This document shows positions 1 through 5,449 of a stretch of DNA of 5,449 bases, in pieces. The notes beneath the pieces were generated by a model. The model did not search any database. It was given only the letters and a program-made list of their open reading frames with translations, and was not told where the DNA came from. Every line of letters begins with the position of its first letter. The first letter of the stretch is position 1. The stretch covers positions 1 through 5,449 of the forward strand of contig JALWNR010000230.1 in the NCBI GenBank assembly GCA_027083715.1. Direction: 5' to 3'. The translations under genes and the position numbers were made by a program. Source of the stretch: Bacteroidales bacterium (GTDB taxonomy: Bacteria; Bacteroidota; Bacteroidia; Bacteroidales; NBLH01).

Positions 1-85
1 ATATACGACTATCGAAGCCTGCTGACATAGTTCTCTATTTCAAAGGCTTGGATAGGAAGTAGATGAATTCAAAAAAATACACTTG

Positions 86-171
86 TAAAAAATGACAAAA
101 ATAAAGTTTTTTTTACACGAATGTCTTATGAATTTGGTATCAGCATAATACAAGAGTTTTGTCATTTTTTA
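86..171. repeat. Perfect 15-bp inverted repeat with 56-nt spacer
   Basis: Arms taaaaaatgacaaaa (86-100) and its exact reverse complement (157-171) bracket a 56-nt AT-rich spacer. A competing, shorter hairpin can form between 84-92 and 109-117. The element lies just past the 3' end of the minus-strand operon. It could serve as a weak terminator read from either side, since each arm ends in a T-run on its outward strand. However, the stem has only a TGAC core of mixed sequence and the loop is long, so it does not look like a standard intrinsic terminator. A small mobile-element remnant or protein-binding site is also possible. Confidence 0.5.
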
Positions 172-209
172 TGAATAAAGCAGGTTAAAGTTTGCGGAGG
201 CGATATTTG

Positions 210-851
210 TTATTTATTGCAATATGCAAGTTTTTCCTCATTACCGGATTTTCCCCAATTAGGCATCAATTCATTTGATACTGTAAATTTATCATATTTT
301 TCTTTTGCTTTTTGAAAATAGGGTAATGCTTTTTCTTTACCGCCGCCAAACATTGAAGGCATATTTAATGTATTCAGTCCTGCAAGATAATAAATTCTCG
401 GATTCTCTTTATTTATTTTTTTAGCTTCATTTAATGAATTATTTGAGAGTGTTGAGTATTTATACCCTCTCACCATTGGTGAGACACTGATTCTTGCCTG
501 ATAAAGCATTCCTTGCAAAACCAAAAGTTCGCTCTCATTTTCTTTAATTTTAAGTGCTTTATTTAAAGGCTTTTGAGCTTCATCTAACAGAGCATCTCTT
601 TTGTCTTCGTCCTTTTCGCTATAACTCATTAAAATTCTTGTGAAACTTGCATAATAAAGAGGTAACCACTTAGTGGTTTCTTTATTGGCAATTAAATCAA
701 ATTTATTGGCAACTTTCTGATACTCCGATAAGTTTTTTGCCACATACAATAAATCGATATTTTTTTTCATTTCAGTTTCATACACTGATTTCTGTGCAAA
801 TACGCCTGATAAGGTCAGACTTAATACGAATACTAATGTTAATTTTTTCAT
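210..851 (-). CDS. Small exported alpha-helical (TPR-like) protein, function unknown
   Basis: I do not recognise a named family. The 213-residue protein begins with a clear Sec signal peptide: Lys2-Lys3, a hydrophobic stretch to about residue 18 and a likely cut after Ala19 (VFA|QK). There is no lipobox cysteine, so the mature protein is probably periplasmic. The rest is mostly predicted helix, with TPR-like segments such as PLNKALKIKENESELLVLQG (residues 95-114) and KALPYFQKAKEKYDKF (174-189). A distinctive block, MPSMFGGGKEKA, lies at residues 164-175, and MPNWG follows near the C-terminus. I believe such GGG and P-x-WG blocks recur in Bacteroidota exported helical proteins, but this is from memory. 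The gene lies 54 nt downstream of the receptor gene on the same strand, with no promoter or terminator visible between them, so an operon is likely. A receptor accessory role is inference. The start is ATG with an A-rich leader; reading the signal peptide supports it. Confidence 0.85.
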   Translation of the reverse strand: MKKLTLVFVLSLTLSGVFAQKSVYETEMKKNIDLLYVAKNLSEYQKVANKFDLIANKETTKWLPLYYASFTRILMSYSEKDEDKRDALLDEAQKPLNKALKIKENESELLVLQGMLYQARISVSPMVRGYKYSTLSNNSLNEAKKINKENPRIYYLAGLNTLNMPSMFGGGKEKALPYFQKAKEKYDKFTVSNELMPNWGKSGNEEKLAYCNK

Positions 852-905
852 TTTTCTTGATTTTTAAATGTTTATAAATTGATTTCTCACATAATATATT
901 GATTA

Positions 906-3041
906 TTAGAATTTTAACATCAAAACCAGTACCATAAATCTTTTGGCAGCAGGTTCAACCGGATGTGCTTCATACGCACCACGCTCATTGGGCAAACCAT
1001 CATATCTGTATCCGTAAACCTTATCAAATCCAAGCACATTACTTACCGAAAAATGAACTACTGCCGAGCCTCCGAAAAACTCGGTTAAATAACTTGCATT
1101 AAAACTTAGATCATGGTTTCCCTGTGTTCTGTCTGAAAGGAAATCCGGATTATTCGGGTTAAAATAAGGTCTCCCGCTTGAATATGAGTAAGTTAACCCA
1201 ATATAGCATGACAGTTTATTAATCCACTGATTGTAAACAAATGCAGCATTGTGTTTTGAGCTGTAAACCGGAGCTGCCTGTGTTGTGTAGTTCAGGTAGT
1301 CTCTTTCTGTATCAGAATAGGAATAAGAAATTCTGTAAAAAGCCATTTTAAAAGTCTTTTTATCTTGCCAAAAAATATCAAAGCCTTTTGCATAGCCTTT
1401 GCCTGAGTTATTGTACGAGTTTTTATCAGGGGCGTTTAAAAATTTATACTTTACTAAATCCTGATAATTTTTGTAATAGGCTTCTGCCCTGAAAAGACGA
1501 TTATTTACTTCGTACTGCCAGTTTGCAATATAGTGTGTGGCTTTTTCCGGCTTTAAATCATGATTAAACTTTAAAAAATCGTTTTGAGCTGTCTGAAAAA
1601 ATACTCCGTATGCTAATGAAAACTGGCTGTATGTACTTGTTTTTAATGCAAATGAAAGCCTCGGAGCTATATTTGTCCGGTTTGATATTGTTGAGTGCTC
1701 AAATCTTCCACCAATACGTGCTGCAAATTTGCTGCTTAACTTTATTTCTGCTTCTGCAAACGATGAATACAGTGTATTATTAAATTGTGTTTTAAATACT
1801 TTGTTTAAGCCATTATCAAAATAATCCTGTTGATAATTAAAATTATATATTTCCGTACCGAATTTTATAAGCAAATTATCATTGTAGAAATATTTAAAAT
1901 TTAAAACCGACTGTACTGCATGTTCCTGTGTTGAAACATTATCTTCGTCCAGGTCAATATTATCCAGATTATAGTTATAGGAAACACCTGCTTTTATTTT
2001 CATCTTTGATGAAATCATATCGGAATAAACCGTGTTTCCATACGCATTTTTGTTGAGCAGATTTATCAGTTGTTTTTTACCAATTTCATAGTTCGGATAA
2101 GCTAGCCGGCTTTCCGACAGACTTCCGGACAGATAAGATTTTATCATTCCGGTTTTGCTTGTTTTTTTTCTGAAAATTATATTGCCGTTATAGCTTTCGG
2201 GAGCCTTTTTCCAATCTACATCCTGTTTTATCAAACTAAAATAAGGTGTAAGGTTTTGATAATCTGCTGATAATGTAAGCGACATTTTTTCCCTTGCAAT
2301 GGTATGCGAAGCACCTGCCCCTACCGAAAGCAAATTGATTTCCGTTGAACTTTTATCTGCAATACCTTTGGTATTAAGAATTAAAACAGATGATAGTGCC
2401 TGCCCGTATTCGGCAGAATAAGCCCCGGTGCTAAATACAGTTCCTTCAAAAAGAAAAGGCGAAAAACGCCCCCTTGAGGGTAAATCAGGCATACTTGCAG
2501 AATAGGGATTCTGAACAAGTACACCGTCCATATAGGTTTTTGTTTCATACCCATCGCCACCGCGAACAAATAAACCTCCCTCTTCACCTACTTTCTGAGT
2601 ACCCGGCATTGTGTTATATGCTCCGTATAAATCTGCTTCGCTGCTTGCTGTGGTAACAATGTCCAGGGCGGTCATACTCGCTGCTTTTTTTACATCGCTT
2701 GCTTCAAAAGCACCTGCTGTAATTACTACTGCATTCAACTTATTGGTACTTTCGCTGAGACTAATGTTAAGGTTTTGTAGTTTAGAGTGGTCAATACTTT
2801 GTTCGTAGGTTTTATAACCGATAAAATTTACAACAAGCGTATCTGCACCGGTTTTTTCAAATTTAAAACTGAAATTGCCGCTTGAATCACTTGATGTTCC
2901 ATAATACGTGTTTTTTATGTAAACATTGGCACCGGTAATTGCATTACCTTTCTTATCGCTTATTTTTCCTTTGATAATTTGTTGTGCATTTATATTTATG
3001 AAACTAAGGCAAACTAAAACTAAAATTGCTATTTTTCTCAT
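906..3041 (-). CDS. TonB-dependent outer-membrane receptor with N-terminal carboxypeptidase-regulatory-like domain
   Basis: This is an energy-dependent outer-membrane importer that draws on the TonB-ExbB-ExbD system. The reading frame is open from a TTG at 3068. I prefer the ATG at 3041 (711 residues) because the signal peptide starts directly there (MRKIAILVLV, likely cut after Ala19) and a candidate promoter box overlaps the TTG. A carboxypeptidase-regulatory-like domain spans about residues 22-98. A TonB-box-like stretch, AVVITAG, is at 104-110. The plug covers roughly 104-226 and contains FVRGGDGYETKTYMDG (158-173). The remainder is a beta-barrel of alternating aromatic strands ending in the typical C-terminal Phe (MLKF). 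Its size fits the FecA/BtuB-type class rather than the roughly 1000-residue SusC class, and no SusD gene follows. The ligand cannot be read from sequence; iron chelates, cobalamin or peptides are all possible. It is the first gene of a likely two-gene operon. Cys11 lies within the signal peptide but lacks a lipobox (VLVC). Confidence 0.93.
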   Translation of the reverse strand: MRKIAILVLVCLSFININAQQIIKGKISDKKGNAITGANVYIKNTYYGTSSDSSGNFSFKFEKTGADTLVVNFIGYKTYEQSIDHSKLQNLNISLSESTNKLNAVVITAGAFEASDVKKAASMTALDIVTTASSEADLYGAYNTMPGTQKVGEEGGLFVRGGDGYETKTYMDGVLVQNPYSASMPDLPSRGRFSPFLFEGTVFSTGAYSAEYGQALSSVLILNTKGIADKSSTEINLLSVGAGASHTIAREKMSLTLSADYQNLTPYFSLIKQDVDWKKAPESYNGNIIFRKKTSKTGMIKSYLSGSLSESRLAYPNYEIGKKQLINLLNKNAYGNTVYSDMISSKMKIKAGVSYNYNLDNIDLDEDNVSTQEHAVQSVLNFKYFYNDNLLIKFGTEIYNFNYQQDYFDNGLNKVFKTQFNNTLYSSFAEAEIKLSSKFAARIGGRFEHSTISNRTNIAPRLSFALKTSTYSQFSLAYGVFFQTAQNDFLKFNHDLKPEKATHYIANWQYEVNNRLFRAEAYYKNYQDLVKYKFLNAPDKNSYNNSGKGYAKGFDIFWQDKKTFKMAFYRISYSYSDTERDYLNYTTQAAPVYSSKHNAAFVYNQWINKLSCYIGLTYSYSSGRPYFNPNNPDFLSDRTQGNHDLSFNASYLTEFFGGSAVVHFSVSNVLGFDKVYGYRYDGLPNERGAYEAHPVEPAAKRFMVLVLMLKF

Positions 3042-3065
3042 GACTGATTTTTTGTAATTTTGATA

Positions 3066-3073
3066 CAAATATC
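3066..3073 (-). promoter_or_regulatory. Possible -7 box for the receptor operon
   Basis: On the minus strand this reads GATATTTG, one mismatch from the Bacteroidota -7 consensus TAnnTTTG. It ends 24 nt before the ATG at 3041, which would give a leader of about 18 nt. No TTG is found at the expected 19-21 nt upstream, so support is weak. If real, transcription would begin downstream of the TTG codon at 3068, which favours the ATG at 3041 as the translation start. Confidence 0.25.
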
Positions 3074-3180
3074 CGCCGGAATACTAAGCCTGGAAAAATA
3101 TACTTACCAAACCGTTAAATTTTCAGGATGAATTGTTAAAAGTTTGGAATGAGTTATTTTTATTGAGTGTTGAATGTTTC

Positions 3181-3264
3181 GTAACTAGTTATTGGTATAT
3201 TAGTAACCGGATACTTGGAACTGGGTTCTGGAGACTGAGGGCTGGTAATGAGTTATTTGATTAC
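3181..3264. repeat. Degenerate 7-bp tandem repeat, about 12 units
   Basis: This 84-nt stretch divides without gaps into twelve heptamers of loose form G-K-W-W-W-Y-T on the plus strand. The clearest units are five in 3209-3243 (such as ggatact, gggttct, ggagact), where the dinucleotide CT recurs at 3214, 3221, 3228, 3235 and 3242. Counting by hand, neighbouring units share 34 of 77 positions overall and 16 of 28 in the core, above what base composition alone would give (about 30%). The array sits between divergent genes and ends 6 nt before the -33 element of the downstream promoter. It is non-coding as far as I can see. Confidence 0.5.
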
Positions 3265-3270
3265 GAAATA

Positions 3271-3300
3271 TTGTTTTCCGGTTTTTAGTATTTATCTTTG
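3271..3300 (+). promoter_or_regulatory. Bacteroidota-type promoter for the OmpA/PD40 gene
   Basis: A TTG (-33 element) at 3271-3273 is followed after exactly 19 nt by TATCTTTG at 3293-3300, a full match to the Bacteroidota consensus TTG-N19-21-TAnnTTTG used by the primary sigma factor. The -7 box ends only 4 nt before the ATG at 3305, so the predicted transcript would have almost no leader. In AT-rich DNA single boxes arise by chance, but the pair, spacing and position make this one credible. Confidence 0.55.
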
Positions 3301-3304
3301 ATGC

Positions 3305-5197
3305 ATGAAAAGAATTATCCTACTTTTTATTTTTATCCTTTCGTTACAAGCAGTTTTTGCCCAAAATAAGTATTATTCAAACAAAAAAAAGGCGGTTAAA
3401 GAGTTTGAAACTGCTTTGCAGAACTATAATTTGCAGTATTACGCCCGTGCCAGACAAAATTTATATACTGCGCTGAAAATTGATGCGAAATTTCTTGATG
3501 CTTATGTGCTTCTTGCCGAAATCAGCTACGAGCAAGGAAACAAAAAAGAGGCAATTGAGCATTTTGAAAAGGCTTTGGAAATCGACAAAAATTATTTTCC
3601 GATGATTTATTTACGTAAAGCTGATTTGGAATTGCAAACAGGGCAATACAGCAAAGCAAAAGCTGATTATAATAAATTTCTAACCTTCGAAAAAGAATCA
3701 AAAAGACATGTAAATTACATCAAAAGCAAAATTGAAAGTTGTAATTTTGCCGAAAATATGCTAAAGCATAAAGTTCCGTTTAATCCGAAAAATATGGGAG
3801 CGGGTATTAACAGTCCTTTGAGCGAATATTGGCCTAGCCTCACAGCCGATGGAAAAACCTTAACTTTTACGCGCAGCGATCGAAAAAAAAATACTCCTGA
3901 GGACTTGTTTTACTCAGTAAGGCAGAACAATGAATGGCAAAAAGCACAAAATATCGGGGCTCCGATAAATACCCCTAAAAGTGAAGGGGCACAATCTGTT
4001 TCGGCAGACGGACACACAATGGTTTTTACGGCTTGTTTGCGCACAGACGGTGTGGGCAGTTGCGATATTTATATCTCACATAAAATCGGTAAGCACTGGA
4101 CAAAACCCATAAATATGGGTGTTCCGGTAAACACTAAATACAAAGAAACACAACCCTCTTTATCTGCTGACGGACACAGTATTTATTTTGTAAGCAACCG
4201 ACCGGGTGGAAAAGGAGCTTTTGATATATGGTACAGTCAATTGCAGGAAAACGGAAAATGGTCTGCCCCTGTAAATTTGGGCGATAGTATAAACACCAAA
4301 GAAGACGAGCTGGCACCTTTTATTCATTACGATGGAAAAACACTCTATTTTTCATCTTTCGGGCATCCAGGAATGGGAGGCAGTGATATGTTTTTAGCAC
4401 GTAAAGATGAAAACGGAAAATGGTCAGCACCTGTTAATCTGGGCTATCCGATAAATACCTATTTTAATGAAGAAAGCCTGATTGTTACGGCAGATGGCAC
4501 CTTGGGACTTTTTTCTTCGGATATGGAAGGCGGTTACGGGCAAAAAGATATTTACCGTTTTGAATTGTATGACAAAATTCGTCCGGGAAGAACTATTTTT
4601 GCAAAAGGCTTGGTGTATCATGCAAAAACAAAAGAGCCACTGCAGGCAGAAGTCAAAATCACTTCTTTGGAAGACAGTAGCGTATATCAAACAGTATCGG
4701 ATAAATTAAGCGGTGATTTTTTAATTAGTCTTGCTCCTGATAAAAGCTACGCTTTTAATGTATTAAAAAAAGGTTTTTTACCTTATTCTGAAAATTTATA
4801 TTTACCGGACAGTAATATCCTTGTAAAAATTCCTTTACAACCTGTTATTGCCGGAAATATTTTTGTTTTAAGAAATATATTTTTCGATATTGATAAATAT
4901 GACCTGAAACCGAAATCCTACCCCGAACTAAATATTTTATTCGGATTTTTAAAAGAAAATCCAAAAATAAGCATTGAAATACAAGGTCATACAGATAATA
5001 CAGGAACATTTTCGCATAATAAAATATTATCGGAAAACAGGGCAAAAGCAGTTTATGATTATTTAATAGGCATAGGTATTGATAAAAACCGCTTAAAATA
5101 TAAAGGTTTTGCCGATACTAAACCTATTGCTGATAATGATACAAAAGAGGGTAGAGCTTTAAATCGTCGAACGGCATTTAAGATAATTGCTTATTAA
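3305..5197 (+). CDS. Exported TPR - PD40 propeller - CRD - OmpA protein (PorE-like architecture)
   Basis: This 630-residue protein is probably anchored in the periplasm by peptidoglycan binding. A Sec signal peptide covers residues 1-19 (cut at VFA|QN). About three TPRs span 31-131. A propeller of five PD40/WD40-like blades spans about 170-420; the blade motif (DG-K/H-x-hydrophobic-x-F) has its Asp at 182, 235, 289, 343 and 397, a period of about 54 residues, with linkers such as KWSAPVNLG. A carboxypeptidase-regulatory-like domain follows at about 432-512, then an OmpA C-terminal domain at 520-630. In GHTDNTG (561-567), Asp564, together with Arg579 in LSENRA, matches in type and 15-residue spacing the pair that binds diaminopimelate in OmpA. 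This domain order is that of PorE (PG1058) in the Porphyromonas gingivalis type IX secretion system. Bacteroidota have many paralogues of this layout, there is no lipobox, and no porP/sprF-type gene is adjacent, so orthology is not claimed. The start is the only Met before the signal peptide. Confidence 0.93.
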   Translation: MKRIILLFIFILSLQAVFAQNKYYSNKKKAVKEFETALQNYNLQYYARARQNLYTALKIDAKFLDAYVLLAEISYEQGNKKEAIEHFEKALEIDKNYFPMIYLRKADLELQTGQYSKAKADYNKFLTFEKESKRHVNYIKSKIESCNFAENMLKHKVPFNPKNMGAGINSPLSEYWPSLTADGKTLTFTRSDRKKNTPEDLFYSVRQNNEWQKAQNIGAPINTPKSEGAQSVSADGHTMVFTACLRTDGVGSCDIYISHKIGKHWTKPINMGVPVNTKYKETQPSLSADGHSIYFVSNRPGGKGAFDIWYSQLQENGKWSAPVNLGDSINTKEDELAPFIHYDGKTLYFSSFGHPGMGGSDMFLARKDENGKWSAPVNLGYPINTYFNEESLIVTADGTLGLFSSDMEGGYGQKDIYRFELYDKIRPGRTIFAKGLVYHAKTKEPLQAEVKITSLEDSSVYQTVSDKLSGDFLISLAPDKSYAFNVLKKGFLPYSENLYLPDSNILVKIPLQPVIAGNIFVLRNIFFDIDKYDLKPKSYPELNILFGFLKENPKISIEIQGHTDNTGTFSHNKILSENRAKAVYDYLIGIGIDKNRLKYKGFADTKPIADNDTKEGRALNRRTAFKIIAY

Positions 5198-5207
5198 TCT
5201 GAGCGGA

Positions 5208-5449
5208 TTATTTTAAAAGATTTCTTTTAAAAAGATTGTCTTGTATATGATTTCCTTTCGGGATCATACTGTTTTCCTCATACTTCCTCAGTTTTTTTTG
5301 CATTATCCTGGTATGGGCCGGGTAATAAATCTCCAGCCCGTCAAGTCGTCGTTCGCAGAGCTCCCGGACAAGCTGTGGTTGTTTTTTCATGGAAGGATCA
5401 AGCTGGCCGGGATGGGCGAGAACAGCTATTCCTCCTGCCTGATGTATAA
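5208..5449 (-). CDS. PHP-domain metallophosphoesterase, C-terminal part, apparently truncated; 5' end outside window
   Basis: The frame is open from the right edge and stops at 5208, so the real start lies beyond 5449; the internal ATG at 5390 is not the start because homology continues upstream of it. The segment IHQAGGIAVLAHPGQ carries the GG-hydrophobic-LAHP motif with a metal-binding His (codon 5412-5414). GLEIYYPAHT follows (codons about 5339-5310), matching the G-(I/L)-E-hydrophobic-Y-x-P-x-H segment of PHP phosphoesterases of the YciV/TrpH type. These enzymes hydrolyse phosphoesters using a trinuclear metal site. The family normally continues to a TGGSDFHG-like block that supplies the last Asp and His ligands. 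Here similarity stops at about 5258 and an unrelated AT-rich tail (KGNHIQDNLFKR...) leads to a stop, and no other frame restores the motif. By hand count 5261-5449 is about 49% GC, against 27% for 5198-5260. It is probably a broken gene. It converges on the OmpA/PD40 gene with a 10-nt gap. Confidence 0.7.
   Translation of the reverse strand, partial: IHQAGGIAVLAHPGQLDPSMKKQPQLVRELCERRLDGLEIYYPAHTRIMQKKLRKYEENSMIPKGNHIQDNLFKRNLLK
5211..5232. repeat. 10-bp AT-rich hairpin after the OmpA/PD40 gene
   Basis: Arms ttttaaaaga (5211-5220) and tcttttaaaa (5223-5232) are perfect reverse complements separated by two bases, 13 nt after the stop codon at 5195-5197. It may help end transcription between the convergent genes, but the stem holds only one G-C pair and no T-run follows on the plus strand, so I call it a hairpin and not a terminator. 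It also overlaps the last codons of the minus-strand PHP reading frame. Confidence 0.4.

Noticed and set aside
1..28. Minus-strand ATG with nine open codons running off the left edge
   Set aside because: Too short to judge and it conflicts with the equally plausible plus-strand frame.
40..165. Minus-strand 41-codon ORF starting MTKLLYYADT
   Set aside because: It overlaps the inverted repeat, has AT-driven Phe/Ile/Lys content, no signal of homology and no clear promoter spacing; chance is likely.
906..3041. SusC/SusD polysaccharide utilisation locus
   Set aside because: The receptor is about 711 residues, not SusC-sized, and no SusD-like lipoprotein or glycoside hydrolase is present.
3042..3068. 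TTG start at 3068 for the receptor, adding nine residues
   Set aside because: The extra residues (TTG then YQNYKKSV) precede a complete signal peptide beginning at the ATG 3041, and the TTG overlaps the candidate -7 box.
3089..3127. Imperfect hairpin (cctg/cagg with flanking A and T runs) upstream of the receptor
   Set aside because: Short stem with a bulge and a loop over 20 nt; expected by chance in this composition.
3182..3191. Palindrome taactagtta as an operator
   Set aside because: Only 10 bp, falls inside the heptamer array and has no second copy.
3148..3258. Direct repeat aatgagttattt at 3148-3159 and 3247-3258, possible insertion target duplication
   Set aside because: The intervening 87 nt have no terminal inverted repeats or transposon features, and 12-bp AT-rich matches are weak evidence.
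4247..4425. Exact 17-bp direct repeat (4247-4263 and 4409-4425) as a DNA repeat element
   Set aside because: The 162-nt spacing equals one 54-residue propeller blade; it reflects repeated protein structure.

Overview
The window looks like chromosome from an AT-rich Bacteroidota bacterium (Bacteroidales, Flavobacteriales or a relative). The evidence is a TonB-dependent receptor with an N-terminal carboxypeptidase-regulatory-like domain, an OmpA-family protein with TPR and PD40 propeller domains, A-rich start regions without Shine-Dalgarno motifs, and a full match to the Bacteroidota promoter pattern TTG-N19-TAnnTTTG. I cannot name a genus.

Layout. Positions 1-209 carry no gene I can support, but contain a perfect 15-bp inverted repeat. 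Positions 210-3041 (minus strand) look like a two-gene operon: an outer-membrane TonB-dependent receptor is transcribed first, then, 54 nt later, a small exported alpha-helical (TPR-like) protein. Positions 3042-3304 are a divergent intergenic region with a degenerate 7-bp tandem repeat and, at its right edge, a consensus promoter abutting the next start codon. Positions 3305-5197 (plus) encode a 630-residue exported protein with TPR, five-bladed PD40 propeller, carboxypeptidase-regulatory-like and OmpA peptidoglycan-binding domains. This is the domain order of PorE of the type IX secretion system, although no other T9SS gene is visible. From 5208 to the right edge (minus) lies the C-terminal part of a PHP-domain metallophosphoesterase that enters from outside the window. 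It ends early, before the conserved last metal-binding motif, and is richer in GC than its surroundings.

How the genes relate. All three complete genes encode exported envelope proteins. The receptor and the small helical protein plausibly act together in uptake of an unknown ligand. The OmpA-like protein probably ties an outer-membrane assembly to peptidoglycan. The divergent pair shares an upstream region, but nothing shows co-regulation. The PHP remnant is probably unrelated and may mark a rearrangement junction.

I see no clearly new multi-gene system. The items most worth checking are the PHP truncation with its composition step, the heptamer array, the apparently leaderless promoter, the 15-bp inverted repeat, and the unassigned receptor-helical protein pair.
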